Below are positions 34,936 through 43,458 of a stretch of 64,000 bases of DNA, piece by piece; the first letter of the stretch is position 1; every line of letters starts with the position of its first letter. Below the pieces are notes generated by a model. It had not been told where the DNA came from. It ran no database searches and worked only from the letters and a program-made list of their open reading frames with translations. Origin of the DNA: Limisphaera sp026417315 (GTDB taxonomy: Bacteria; Verrucomicrobiota; Verrucomicrobiia; Limisphaerales; Limisphaeraceae). A program made the translations under genes and the position numbers. The stretch is taken from NCBI RefSeq assembly GCF_049537125.1, contig NZ_JBMVQY010000004.1, positions 434,001 to 498,000 on the forward strand, in the 5' to 3' direction.

Positions 34936-35250
34936 ACTGGAGGCGCAACGGTGTACCTGGCAGCGACGCAGTCCGGCGTTGCGAGGCGCCTACCTGAAGC
35001 GGCCCAGCAGCGCCTCGTCGGGGCGGATTCGCAGGCGCGCCGATGGCGAGAGACGTTTTCTTCTGGGTGAGGCCGGGGAGGAGGTACTCGCATGGGGCTG
35101 CTTTGGGAGATCTGTCGTTTACAGCCCCGGCGCACTCAGCGCTCCTTTGGCAACGGAGATTTCCTGTCAGGCCGCAGTTCAGTTCCAGGAAGCCTCTGGA
35201 GGGTTGGCAGAACTTCGCGCGTCATCCACACGGGAAAGCCGTTGGGAAAA

Positions 35251-35301
35251 GGCATTTCCTTGGGCCGCTTGCATCCAGGGCTCGAAAACGGAAAGCCGCC
35301 C
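35251..35301. repeat. Dispersed palindromic repeat, family 1, copy b
   Basis: GGCATTTCC (35251-35259) faces GGAAAGCC (35290-35297), an imperfect inverted repeat. The centre carries ATCCAGGGCTCGAAAACGG. Confidence 0.62.
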
Positions 35302-35573
35302 TCTCAGGCGGGCGGGCTTGCTGCCAATGGATCCGTCAGACCATGGGGCGCGGTTGGTCTTGCCGGGCAACTCCGGTGGAGGTGCGCAGTGCGACACGGT
35401 TTGTGTCGGAGGATCGACCGAGGGTGCAGAAACCGGGCTTGTGCGATGGATGGCTCGGCCCGGCAGTTCGAGCTGGGCGCTTCAAGGTGGGATGCCCGCC
35501 CGGTGTGGGTGCAGCCAACCGCCGGGGGCGCCGGGCCGGGGAGGAGGAGGAAGTCGGACCTGTGGCAAAGGGA

Positions 35574-35602
35574 TTGCCGCCGCGGCAGCGTTGGCGTATG
35601 GT
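35574..35602 (+). promoter_or_regulatory. Candidate sigma-70 promoter of tRNA-Arg
   Basis: TTGCCG (35574-35579), a 17-base spacer and TATGGT (35597-35602) lie 10 bases before the mature tRNA 5' end. Each hexamer matches the consensus at four of six positions. Confidence 0.5.
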
Positions 35603-35612
35603 GTGGCCGGGT

Positions 35613-35689
35613 GCGCGAGTAGCTCAATTGGATAGAGCGTCGGCCTCCGGAGCCGAAGGTTGTGGGTTCGACCCCCGCCTCGCGCACCA
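35613..35689 (+). tRNA. tRNA-Arg (anticodon CCG)
   Basis: 77 bases including an encoded CCA. The acceptor arms GCGCGAG/CTCGCGC pair fully. The D-stem is GCTC/GAGC, the anticodon stem TCGGC/GCCGA with loop CTCCGGA gives anticodon CCG (35647-35649), and the T-arm is GTGGG/CCCGC-type around TTCGACC. It decodes CGG. A short T-run follows at once (TTTTTT), and four bases later comes the 3' end of the convergent XylR-type gene. Confidence 0.97.
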
Positions 35690-35693
35690 TTTT

Positions 35694-37004
35694 TTAGTCT
35701 TGACTCGGCGTGTGTCCGGGACGGTCCGTCCCCGACAGCGTGGTCGGAGGTTGGGGCCGCACTTCGGCTTCCCTTCGGATTTGGGCGGGGGTTTTGCCCA
35801 GGCGCTTTTTGAGCACTGCCCCCAAGTATTCCTGATGTTTGAAGCCGGACTGTTCGGCCACTTCGGGAATGGGCAGATCGGTCTCCCGCAACAGCTGACA
35901 GGCGCGGCGAATTCGCACGTCCAGGATCGCCTGATGAACGGTGCGTCCGAGCTGCGCCCGGAAGCGGCGTTGCAACACGCTTCGGGACAGGCCGGCCGCC
36001 GCAGCCACATCGTCCACGCTCAATCCCCGGCAGGCCTGTTCGCGGATGACCTGGAGGGCCCTGGCCAGGCTGCGATCCGGGATGGCCAGGACATCGGTGG
36101 AACGCCGGGTCACCACACCGATGGGCGGAACCAGCACGGGTTCGGCGGGTGGCGTGCTGCCGGCCATGAGGCGGTCCAGGAGGGCGGCGGCTTCGTAGCC
36201 GACGCGCTGGTGCGCGGGCCAAACACTGGAGAGGGGAGGAAAGGCAATCTCGCAGAGAGCATCGTCGTTATCCACGCCGATTACGGCGAGCTCATCCGGA
36301 ACGGAGACGCCGGCCTGGCGACAAGCCTCGAGGAACTGGAGGCCGCGTTGATCGCTGCAAACCATGACGCCGGCGGGTTTGGGCAGGCTGGTGATCCAGC
36401 TCAGCAGTTCGCGTTCGCGTTCGGTCCAACGGGCGGTGTCGCCGTCATGGCGCGGTTGCTCGCAAACGGACACCGTGCCGCCCAGTTCGTGCACGCGTTG
36501 GCAGAAGAAATCGCGTCGGCGCAGGGACCAGTTCTCCTCGGTCAATCCGTAGAACCCGAAATGCCGGAACCCGCGTTCATAAAGGTGCTCCACGGCCATG
36601 CGCGCAATGGCCCGGTCGTCCACGTGCACCAGGGGCAGCCCTGCGGCCGGCACCAGTCCGAGCACGTCCACGGCCGGCAGGCCGGTGGCACGGACGGCCC
36701 GGGCCAAGAGCGGCGACTGTACACGGGCGATGATGCCGTCGCCTTCCCAATCGGCCAGCCAGGAGGGGGCCTGAACATCCAGACCACGAGGTTCGTGAAA
36801 AAGGGCCCAATCGCCGCGCTCTCGGACGTATCGGGCAATGCCCCGAAGGATGTCGCGGCCGGAGGCAAGCGAGGTCTCCACCAACAGCAGGACGCGGCGG
36901 TATGGTCTGGCTGGCCGGCCCGGCAGGAACGGCTCCGTCCGGGGGCCCGCCGCAGCACCACCTTTCGCAACACCTCCCTTTGGGGTCTGCGCGAATCTGG
37001 CCAT
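35694..37004 (-). CDS. XylR-type AraC-family sugar-responsive transcriptional regulator
   Basis: 436 residues. Residues ~36-300 form a LacI/PBP1-like sugar-binding domain (V-L-L-L-V-E-T-S-L-A-S-G-R-D-I-L-R-G-I-A, H-F-G-F-Y-G, G-V-M-V-C-S-D-Q-R-G, L-A-V-I-G-V-D-N-D). Residues ~315-420 are the double helix-turn-helix AraC domain (S-V-D-D-V-A-A-A-A-G-L-S-R-S and I-P-E-V-A-E-Q-S-G-F). E. coli XylR has the same plan and activates xylose genes when sugar binds. In Verrucomicrobia such regulators are numerous and serve many glycans. The ~35 residues before the binding domain look like a non-conserved extension. No sugar operon is adjacent, so the target is unknown. Confidence 0.9.
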   Translation of the reverse strand: MARFAQTPKGGVAKGGAAAGPRTEPFLPGRPARPYRRVLLLVETSLASGRDILRGIARYVRERGDWALFHEPRGLDVQAPSWLADWEGDGIIARVQSPLLARAVRATGLPAVDVLGLVPAAGLPLVHVDDRAIARMAVEHLYERGFRHFGFYGLTEENWSLRRRDFFCQRVHELGGTVSVCEQPRHDGDTARWTERERELLSWITSLPKPAGVMVCSDQRGLQFLEACRQAGVSVPDELAVIGVDNDDALCEIAFPPLSSVWPAHQRVGYEAAALLDRLMAGSTPPAEPVLVPPIGVVTRRSTDVLAIPDRSLARALQVIREQACRGLSVDDVAAAAGLSRSVLQRRFRAQLGRTVHQAILDVRIRRACQLLRETDLPIPEVAEQSGFKHQEYLGAVLKKRLGKTPAQIRREAEVRPQPPTTLSGTDRPGHTPSQD

Positions 37005-37253
37005 CGGGCGTCTCGAACGGCCTGTAACGGGCGCCCGGAACCCCTTCGGTCTCGGGAACCGCAGGTTTCCGGGGCGGTGGACCTTTCTACAGGCCTCTGA
37101 TTCCGTTGGAGCTCGAGCATGAGTCGGTCATTCGGTTCTGTCCAGTCGAAGGACCGAGTCCTGCCCGGTCGCGGGGCGCTTCAGGTTTGGGACACCCCGG
37201 GGAAGGCTCGGCCGAACTTTGGGTGCTTCGGCCCGGGAAAACCGAGGGAAAAC

Positions 37254-37303
37254 GGCTTTTCATGGGGATTCCTGGATCCGGGGCTCAAAAACGGAAATGC
37301 ACC
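37254..37303. repeat. Dispersed palindromic repeat, family 1, copy c
   Basis: GGCTTTTC (37254-37261) faces GGAAATGC (37293-37300) with a mismatch. The centre carries GGATCCGGGGCTCAAAAAC. Confidence 0.62.
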
Positions 37304-37457
37304 CGCGGTCGCCCGGGTTGGAAACCCGCCGGTTGCCTCGTCGCAATCTGTCTGCTATTCTATCGGCAGAAACGACGGATTGGCGCCGGCAGTTCCCGCC
37401 CAAAGAGCAGGCGGAGAGCAGGTTGCCAGTGTCCGAGGCTTTACCAAGGAGGTTCGG

Positions 37458-37568
37458 TTGAGGACAAACTGGTTCGGCGGGGACGTCCACCCCTTCGGGC
37501 GTCCCCGCTTCGGTTTTCACCGACCGTACGAGCGGTGGGGCGTTTCCGGCGGCAGACATGCGTATTGA
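37458..37568 (+). CDS. Possible 36-residue small protein with consensus ribosome-binding site
   Basis: A textbook AAGGAGG (37446-37452) lies five bases before a TTG. From there 36 codons, rich in Gly, Arg, His and aromatic residues (N-W-F-G-G-D-V-H-P-F-G), run to a TGA at 37566-37568 that overlaps the -35 of the rplM promoter. The hairpin GCGGGGACG/CGTCCCCGC (37477-37508) lies inside it. No homologue is recognised. The strong ribosome-binding site is the only positive evidence, so this may equally be non-coding leader. Confidence 0.25.
   Translation: MRTNWFGGDVHPFGRPRFGFHRPYERWGVSGGRHAY
37477..37508 (+). other. 9-bp perfect hairpin upstream of rplM
   Basis: GCGGGGACG and CGTCCCCGC enclose a 14-base loop TCCACCCCTTCGGG; TTCGGTTTTC follows. 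It could be a weak terminator or a leader structure. Confidence 0.5.
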
Positions 37569-37592
37569 CGGGATCGGGGGATTTGCTACATT
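37565..37592 (+). promoter_or_regulatory. Candidate promoter of rplM-rpsI
   Basis: TTGACG (37565-37570), 16 bases, TACATT (37587-37592); transcription would begin about 20 bases before the rplM ATG at 37619, leaving a very short leader. Confidence 0.5.
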
Positions 37593-37618
37593 CGCCGCCT
37601 CAATTTGCGAAAGGTTGC

Positions 37619-38053
37619 ATGAAGACGTATTTGCCAAAGGTGAATCCGGATGCCCGGAAGTGGTACGTGGTGGACGCCGACGGGCAGGTTCTGGGTCGGT
37701 TGGCGGCGAAGGTGGCCGATCTGTTGCGCGGCAAGAACAAGCCGATTTTCACGCCGCATCTGGACACCGGGGACTTTGTGATCGTGATCAACGCGGAAAA
37801 GGTCGTCCTGACCGGCAAGAAGGAAACCCAGAAGACCTACATGTCGTACTCGGGTTGGAAGGGCGGCGAAAAGTACCGCACGGTGGCGGAGATGCGGGCG
37901 CGGCACCCGGAATTCCTGATCGAGCACGCGGTCAAGGGGATGCTTCCGAAGAACCGGCTGGGTCGGGCGTTGCTGACCAAGCTGAAGGTGTACCGGGGCA
38001 GTGTGCACCCGCACGCGGCGCAGCGTCCGGAGCCGATCGCCTTGTCGCGTTGA
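37619..38053 (+). CDS. rplM: 50S ribosomal protein L13
   Basis: 144 residues, the usual size. The start M-K-T-Y-L-P-K, then W-Y-V-V-D-A-D-G-Q-V-L-G-R-L-A, the Y-S-G-W-K-G-G region and the signature V-K-G-M-L-P-K-N-R-L-G-R identify L13. L13 binds 23S rRNA early in 50S assembly. It pairs with rpsI 28 bases downstream, the universal L13-S9 operon. The ATG at 37619 was chosen because L13 homology begins there, although the frame stays open far upstream. Confidence 0.98.
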   Translation: MKTYLPKVNPDARKWYVVDADGQVLGRLAAKVADLLRGKNKPIFTPHLDTGDFVIVINAEKVVLTGKKETQKTYMSYSGWKGGEKYRTVAEMRARHPEFLIEHAVKGMLPKNRLGRALLTKLKVYRGSVHPHAAQRPEPIALSR

Positions 38054-38081
38054 GCCGGGGTGGAACGTTGGAGCATTGACC

Positions 38082-38477
38082 ATGAGTGAAACGGTTCAAT
38101 ACTGGGGCACGGGCCGTCGGAAAACCGCGGTGGCCCGGGTGCGTTTGCTGCCCGGGACGGGCAGCATCATGATCAACGGTCGTCCGTTTCAGCAGTATTT
38201 CCCGCTGGAAGCCCTCCGGGTGCACGCCCTCCAGCCGTTGGTGACGACGGGGATGAACGGCAAGTTCGACATCCGCGTGAATGTGCGGGGCGGCGGGCTT
38301 TCGGGACAAGCCGGGGCGGTGCGTTTGGGGATTGCCCGGGCGTTGTTGCGCATGGACCCGAATCTGCGTCCGGTTTTGCGTGCAGAGGGCCTGCTCACCC
38401 GCGACGCACGCGAGAAGGAGCGGAAGAAGTACGGGCAGCCGGGTGCCCGGAAGCGCTTCCAATACTCGAAGCGGTAG
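38082..38477 (+). CDS. rpsI: 30S ribosomal protein S9
   Basis: 131 residues. Conserved S9 motifs: Y-W-G-T-G-R-R-K-T-A-V-A-R-V-R, then D-I-R-V-N-V-R-G-G-G-L-S-G-Q-A-G-A and G-I-A-R-A-L, and the C-terminal tail R-K-R-F-Q-Y-S-K-R, whose last Arg contacts P-site tRNA in the ribosome. It ends the operon at a strong terminator. Confidence 0.98.
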   Translation: MSETVQYWGTGRRKTAVARVRLLPGTGSIMINGRPFQQYFPLEALRVHALQPLVTTGMNGKFDIRVNVRGGGLSGQAGAVRLGIARALLRMDPNLRPVLRAEGLLTRDAREKERKKYGQPGARKRFQYSKR

Positions 38478-38515
38478 GGCGAGCCTTTCGTCCCGAACGG
38501 GACCTGGTTTGGCCA

Positions 38516-38548
38516 CCCTGCCGGCTCCAAAGAGCCGGCAGGGTTTTT
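38516..38548 (+). terminator. Rho-independent terminator of rplM-rpsI
   Basis: A perfect 12-bp stem CCCTGCCGGCTC/GAGCCGGCAGGG with loop CAAA is followed by TTTTTG. Confidence 0.93.
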
Positions 38549-38658
38549 GTTTGGGGGACAGTCGGTGGCGGCATTTCGAGTGCCTTGTGGGATTGTCGGT
38601 GCCCGCGAAGGCGCGGGGTTCGGAGACGCGATCACGGCAACGGGCTTCCGCTTGCGGA

Positions 38659-38686
38659 TTGAATCGCCGGGGGGTGACTCTATATT
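38659..38686 (+). promoter_or_regulatory. Candidate promoter of panD
   Basis: TTGAAT (38659-38664), 16 bases, TATATT (38681-38686). The predicted start leaves about 50 bases of leader before the panD ATG. Confidence 0.5.
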
Positions 38687-38742
38687 GAACCCTGCGGGAG
38701 GGCGCCAGGGCCGGCACGCGTTGGCTCCGGGCGTCGGCACGT

Positions 38743-39105
38743 ATGCAAGTGTTGTTGCTCAAATCGAAGATTCATCGGGCGCGGGTGACCGCCGCCAATG
38801 TGGAGTACGAGGGCAGCCTGGCCATTGACCAGGAGCTGATGGACAAGGTCGGGCTTCTGCCCTACGAGAAGATTCTGTGCGGCAACATGGCGAATGGCGC
38901 CCGATGGGAGACCTACGCCATCCCGGCCCCGCGGGGGTCGCGGGCCATTGTTTTGAACGGTGCCGTGGCGCATCTGGGCAAGCCCGGAGACCAACTGACC
39001 ATCATGAGCTACAGCTGGGTGGACAAGGCCAAGGCGCGGAGGTGGAAACCGCGGGTGATCGTGCTGGGCGCGCATAACGAGATTTTGGACGAACGGGGGG
39101 TCTGA
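38743..39105 (+). CDS. panD: Aspartate 1-decarboxylase (pyruvoyl enzyme)
   Basis: 120 residues. It makes beta-alanine from aspartate for pantothenate/CoA synthesis. The proenzyme cleaves itself between Gly24 and Ser25 (Y-E-G-S-L), and Ser25 becomes the pyruvoyl cofactor. Lys9, Arg54 and Tyr58 of the active site are present in the expected places, as are the R-G-S-R and N-G-A-V-A-H segments. Length is close to E. coli PanD (126). No other pan gene is adjacent. Confidence 0.96.
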   Translation: MQVLLLKSKIHRARVTAANVEYEGSLAIDQELMDKVGLLPYEKILCGNMANGARWETYAIPAPRGSRAIVLNGAVAHLGKPGDQLTIMSYSWVDKAKARRWKPRVIVLGAHNEILDERGV

Positions 39106-39932
39106 ATCGATTCGTGATCCCGTTTTGAGCATCCCATCCCGGCGAGCGGACAGTTGGCTAGCTGTAGAAAGAGGTGCAAGCATCTTCAATGGCTGTCTTT
39201 GGCGGGACCCCGTGAGGCCCTGGGGCTTTGGCGCCGCCAAAGGGCGAAGTGGCGGACCGGCTTTCCCTTGCCCGCAGGAAGCATGGAGAAGGCGGCCATT
39301 CACCGGCTGAGAACGTCGGTGCCGCGGATTCCGCAGCGCCACGCCTTTGGGACAACAAAGGAGACGGCGTTTTCCGGGCCACCGCTTCGGCGGTTCGGTG
39401 CGTTTTCGTGGCTTGCGTACGGCCGAGGGCTTCGGCCAGGAGGCAGAACGGTCCGGGCAACCGCCCCACCGCGTCTGCGGCGGGTCTGAGATTTTGGATA
39501 TCCCGCAAAGCGTGGCGGCAACTCCAGCGCTTCGGCAGGCGGAAGCCGGCCGCAAACGCCGTTGCGTTGGATTCTAATCCCGGGCTCAAAAACTGAGAAT
39601 GCCCTTGAAGCCAGACGCAGGCCCCTTGCGGCTCGGGAAAAGCCCGCCAACTGCCCGAAGTCACGGGAGAAAAGGGCGCGGCACATCCAGCCCAATCCAA
39701 GAGAGCCGCGGGACGGCACTCCGGACCGCCGCCACGAGGCTGGATCGACGAAGCTCCGGTCCGCTTCCGGTGATGTTGCGGGGCTGCGAAGGTCGGGTAA
39801 CCGGGCAGTTGCCCGGCTGCTCTCTCCACTGGCTCTCAGTCGGACGAGGCTGCGAGCTTCCACGGCCTCGGAGGTCGGGGTGGATCGAGCGGCCGAGAAG
39901 TCCGGGACTGCACGCGGGTGGGTGCCAACCAC
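39106..39932. other. Spacer without recognised gene, contains a family 1 repeat
   Basis: About 830 bases between panD and the convergent lyase gene. Frames are open in several directions but no protein is recognisable. Copy d of the palindromic family 1 core (ATCCCGGGCTCAAAAACTGAG) is at 39,577-39,603. Confidence 0.5.
39577..39603. repeat. Dispersed repeat family 1, copy d (core only)
   Basis: The core ATCCCGGGCTCAAAAACTGAGAATGC matches copies a-c, with the outer left arm diverged (CGTTGCGTTGG). Confidence 0.55.
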
Positions 39933-41861
39933 CTAGTCTAGGACCGGGCGGATGAAAAGTCGGATCCGCGCCTCGGGGGCGGGTTCGGTGAGTCGAATGG
40001 CGACGCGGCGAGGTCTTTGGGGGGTGGGCACTTCTTCCTCCAAGGTCTCTGCGCGAATCTCGAATGCCGCTCCTGCAGGGTCGATGCGAATTTCGACGGT
40101 ATCGGGCCCCTCGCCCACACGCAGGATGTTCGGCTCCCGGCGTGTCCAGGGCGACCAGGTGATCAGGGCGGTTTCGAAACTGACCGGGCGTGTTGCGGTC
40201 ATGGAGTCGTTGATTTGCAATTCCGGCGCCGTTCCGCGCTGGAAGAAAAATTCACGCTCCAACGAGGTCAGACCCGGCACGTCATAGGCTGACTTGAGCT
40301 CAAGGCGCAGCCGATCTGCCCCGGGTCGAAAATCGGTCTCCAGCACCCTGGCTCGTGCGTGGGCACCGGTCTGCTGCAGGCGGCCGTCCACCACGGGCAC
40401 ACTGTGTCCGTAGGAACTGAGGACTTTGCTCTCGTAGCGTCGGGCGCTGAAGGTGCGGGCGGTGTACACTTCTGCCCCCGGGTCGCACAGGAGCATGCGG
40501 CTGCGGAAGACGACGCTGAAGCTGCCAAGGTCGTTGTGATTGTGGTGCTCGGCATTGTGCCCGCCTTTGAGGCAGACGGCGAAAGGGACCTCCCCGGGTC
40601 GAGGTCGGCAGATCAGGACGCCGGCGTCTGTGAACCAGGTGCGCAGCGGATCGAGAGGGGGGAGATCTTTGGGCGGTTCGAGAGGTGGGAGCGGCTCGGG
40701 CAGGAAAGCCGCGAGCACCGTGATGGCGAGAGCACGACCCGGTTGAGGCCGGCCGGGCGTCACGCCCCCGGGCGGGGGCAGTCCCAGGCGTCCCGACAAG
40801 ACACGCACGACACGGCTGTCTGGCCTGGTGCCGGGCGTGCAATCGGAAATCGTGGGATAAAAACCGTTAAGGATTTCGGCGCGCCAGGGAAACCGGGCGG
40901 GCATCTGCGCCTGAGGATCGGCCAACAGGTCCAGCTTGCCCTCCGTGGCCAGCCGCAACATCTCGCTCAGCCAGACGAAATGCCCGAATCCGTAGTTCCA
41001 GTAGCCCAGTCCCTCGCTGCAATAGCCGTCGGGAGTAAAGCCCGCCAGGAAAGAGCGGATTCGTTCTTCGGCCACGGCCACAAACCAGGCGCGGTCTTCG
41101 GGGGAGTCGAGCATGGCCAAGGCGGTGCCGACCGTGCCTGCGAGGCAGACGGCGTTCCAGTTGTGCGTGGCGCGCAGCCAGAACGCCTCGGGTTGTTCGC
41201 CACGGATCATGGCCCGAAAGGGCCGGAGGGTGCGACGCTGTAGATTCTCCCGAATGAGCCTCCGGGCGGACTCGGACAGTTTGTCTCCCAGCAGCCAATG
41301 GGCCGTGGCCAGATCCCAGCTCAGGGCGGTGGAACCCAGGTCCATTTCCACCACTTCTCCCCGGAAATTGCGCAGGGCTCCGTCGTGGGCGGGGTACACC
41401 CAGGTGCGTTCGGCGCACAAGGCCTGAATGGTTTCCTCCAAAGGGGCGAGGAAACGGCCCCGGTTCTCCACTGCCTCGGCCAATACAAAGGTGGCGATCC
41501 GACCCCGCCGGGCGAATGCCACTCGTTGCCAGCGTTCCCGGTTGCCGGTCCGGGAGTAGTCCAGATACAGATCGTCCGGCTGGTCGGGTAACCCTTCCCG
41601 GACGAGTTGTTCGGCTTCGCGGATTACGGCTTGCCAGGCCGGTTGTTGGAGCAAGGGTGCCCAGGCGGCACGGTCGGCTACAGGTCGGCCCACGCCTGCG
41701 GGCCGTGGGGGCAACCAGCTGGTGAGGGCTCGTACCCGGGCTTCGTTCGGGGGATTTGCCACGCAGGTCTGCAGAAACGCGAATCCCAAGAGTGCCAGGG
41801 CGAGCCATCGCGGCGGAGGAATCAGGGGAGCGGGCTGCGGCCGCGGATGTGAGCCGGCCAA
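39933..41861 (-). CDS. Secreted heparinase II/III-family polysaccharide lyase-like protein
   Basis: About 642 residues. A signal peptide (L-A-L-A-L-L-G-F-A-F-L-Q-T-C-V-A) is followed by an (alpha/alpha) toroid at ~60-350 (W-L-R-A-T-H-N-W-N-A-V-C-L, S-E-G-L-G-Y-W-N-Y-G-F-G-H). The heparinase II/III motif N-A-E-H-H-N-H-N-D-L-G-S-F follows, with its metal and catalytic His residues, then a beta-sandwich C-terminus. Family members cleave uronic-acid-containing polymers such as heparin, alginate or ulvan; the substrate here is unknown. No ATG lies close to the signal peptide; TTG at 41861 is my best start, and CTG or an ATG at 42020 are alternatives that would add a long pre-region. It is transcribed away from the FIST gene. 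Confidence 0.85.
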   Translation of the reverse strand: MAGSHPRPQPAPLIPPPRWLALALLGFAFLQTCVANPPNEARVRALTSWLPPRPAGVGRPVADRAAWAPLLQQPAWQAVIREAEQLVREGLPDQPDDLYLDYSRTGNRERWQRVAFARRGRIATFVLAEAVENRGRFLAPLEETIQALCAERTWVYPAHDGALRNFRGEVVEMDLGSTALSWDLATAHWLLGDKLSESARRLIRENLQRRTLRPFRAMIRGEQPEAFWLRATHNWNAVCLAGTVGTALAMLDSPEDRAWFVAVAEERIRSFLAGFTPDGYCSEGLGYWNYGFGHFVWLSEMLRLATEGKLDLLADPQAQMPARFPWRAEILNGFYPTISDCTPGTRPDSRVVRVLSGRLGLPPPGGVTPGRPQPGRALAITVLAAFLPEPLPPLEPPKDLPPLDPLRTWFTDAGVLICRPRPGEVPFAVCLKGGHNAEHHNHNDLGSFSVVFRSRMLLCDPGAEVYTARTFSARRYESKVLSSYGHSVPVVDGRLQQTGAHARARVLETDFRPGADRLRLELKSAYDVPGLTSLEREFFFQRGTAPELQINDSMTATRPVSFETALITWSPWTRREPNILRVGEGPDTVEIRIDPAGAAFEIRAETLEEEVPTPQRPRRVAIRLTEPAPEARIRLFIRPVLD

Positions 41862-42191
41862 GGCGCGGGCTGTGGAGGCGATGCGCAGGTGCCACGCCGG
41901 AGCGGGATGCACCGATGGCAAGGCGCCGGGGCGACCCGGCTTGGAGACCGGCCGGGCGGGATCCGGTGGCGCCGCCCGGGATGGTGATCGTTTCTGGGGA
42001 TGCTGGCCTCGATGGTCCATGGCCTTTTGATCTGACTGGGTTCCCCGGGTCGGCATTCAATCCGGTGCGGAGCAAATCGCCCAAGGCGGCAGGCATTTGT
42101 CTGGCGCATGCGACCGGAGTTTTGATCGCTGGCAGTCCCCGGGGACTCGGCACCGGCTTGCGTCCGAGGTGGGGTGGCGTAAGTTGGCCGC
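41862..42191. other. Divergent intergenic region between the lyase and FIST genes
   Basis: About 330 bases from which both genes would be transcribed outward. No motif stood out as a promoter or operator. If the lyase uses an upstream start, much of this is coding. Confidence 0.35.
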
Positions 42192-43376
42192 GTGAACGGT
42201 GCGTTTTCGGTATCGGCCTGGTATGGCGGGCGTTGGGACGAGTCCCAAGTGGCGGCGTGGGCATCCGATTTGCGGCGGCGGCTGAACGGTCCGGTGAGTT
42301 TCGGCCTTTTGTTCCTCACACCCACGTGGTCAACTCGGCTGCCGGGGTTGTTGGAAGTGGTGCAGTTGCATGCGCATGTGCCGTTGTTGGCCGGCTGCAC
42401 CACCAGTGCGGCGATCGCCGGAGCGCAAGAGCTGGAGGGCCGTGGCGGGTTTGCCCTGGGGTTGTATCACCTGCCCGGAGCGGAAGTGCAGGCGGTCCAT
42501 GTGAGGCAGGGGGATGTGGAAGGGGTGACCGGGCCCGAGCAGTGGATCTCCCGGGTGGGTGTGCCCCGGGAGTCCGCACGCGGCTGGCTGGCGTTCCTCG
42601 ATCCATTGACGATGGACGTGGACGCGTGGCTCAAAAGTTGGAACGCTGCGTATCCCGGTGTGCCGATCATCGGGGGACTGGCGGGGGCGGACTTCCGTCA
42701 CGAACGGACCCTGGTGTTTCTGAATCAGAGTGTCTTCGAAGAGGGCGGGGTTCTGCTTTCCCTCGGGGGAGCGGTCGAGTTGGTGGGGCGCGTGGCCCAG
42801 GGGTGCACGCCGATTGGCGAGACCTGGACGTTGACGCGGGTGGAGCAAAACTTGATCCATCGGATCGCGAACCGGCCGGCCTACGAGGTGTTGCTGCAAA
42901 CCGTCCAGGGCCTGCCGCCGGATCAGCAGGAACGATTGGGAGGAAACCTTTTTATCGGCCTGGCGGCGGATGAGTATCGGGAGGAGTTTCGGCGCGGGGA
43001 CTTCCTGGTGCGGAATCTGCTGGGAGCGGATCCACATTCGGGCGTCCTGGCGGTGGGGGCATTGCCGCGGCCGGGCCAGACGGTGCAGTTTCAGTGTCGG
43101 GACGCCGAAGCGGCCGATGTGGAGTTGCGGGAGCTGTTGCAACAGTTGCGCACTGAATTGACCGGACGGCGCGTGTATGGCGGTTGTTTGTGTGTTTGCA
43201 ACGGCCGCGGCCGTCATCTGTTCGGCGTGTGCGATCATGACGCCCGGCTGGTCCAGGAGTTTTTGGGGCCTCTGGGAGTGGCGGGCTTCTTTTGCAACGG
43301 CGAAATTGGTCCCGTGGGGCGGACCAATCATCTCCACGGATATACTGCGGCACTGGGGTTGTTTGTGGGACGGTAG
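42192..43376 (+). CDS. FIST domain-containing sensory protein
   Basis: 394 residues covering FIST N (about 25-215: P-V-S-F-G-L-L-F-L-T-P, L-A-G-C-T-T-S-A-A-I-A-G, I-I-G-G-L-A-G-A-D-F) and FIST C (about 220-380: R-V-Y-G-G-C-L-C-V-C-N-G-R-G). The closing G-F-F-C-N-G-E-I-G-P-V is the strongly conserved FIST C signature. FIST domains are thought to sense small ligands such as amino acids in signal transduction. There is no attached output domain, so the protein may act as a ligand-binding partner. The start is a GTG. It is followed by a DUF4404 gene 82 bases later. Confidence 0.88.
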   Translation: MNGAFSVSAWYGGRWDESQVAAWASDLRRRLNGPVSFGLLFLTPTWSTRLPGLLEVVQLHAHVPLLAGCTTSAAIAGAQELEGRGGFALGLYHLPGAEVQAVHVRQGDVEGVTGPEQWISRVGVPRESARGWLAFLDPLTMDVDAWLKSWNAAYPGVPIIGGLAGADFRHERTLVFLNQSVFEEGGVLLSLGGAVELVGRVAQGCTPIGETWTLTRVEQNLIHRIANRPAYEVLLQTVQGLPPDQQERLGGNLFIGLAADEYREEFRRGDFLVRNLLGADPHSGVLAVGALPRPGQTVQFQCRDAEAADVELRELLQQLRTELTGRRVYGGCLCVCNGRGRHLFGVCDHDARLVQEFLGPLGVAGFFCNGEIGPVGRTNHLHGYTAALGLFVGR

Positions 43377-43458
43377 CCGGGCGTGGGGGGCTGCCGGCCC
43401 CTCTCGGGTCATCCGGGGCTCGCGGGGGCCGGGCCATCCGGGTCCAGAAGCAAATGCC

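Larger units (their letters stand above)
33858..35612. other. Repeat-rich spacer without recognised gene
   Basis: About 1.75 kb between the cheR remnant and tRNA-Arg. Frames are open but carry no recognisable protein. It holds copies of two palindromic repeat families (34,403-34,437; 34,611-34,935; 35,251-35,301), listed separately. Confidence 0.6.
37005..37618. other. Leader and spacer upstream of rplM
   Basis: About 610 bases. It contains copy c of palindromic family 1 (37,254-37,303), a 9-bp hairpin overlapping a possible small gene, and the candidate rplM promoter; each is listed on its own. Confidence 0.5.

Noticed and set aside
39158..39829. 223-codon minus-strand frame downstream of panD
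   Set aside because: Its translation is mostly the family 1 repeat and spacer sequence, with similar open frames in all directions.
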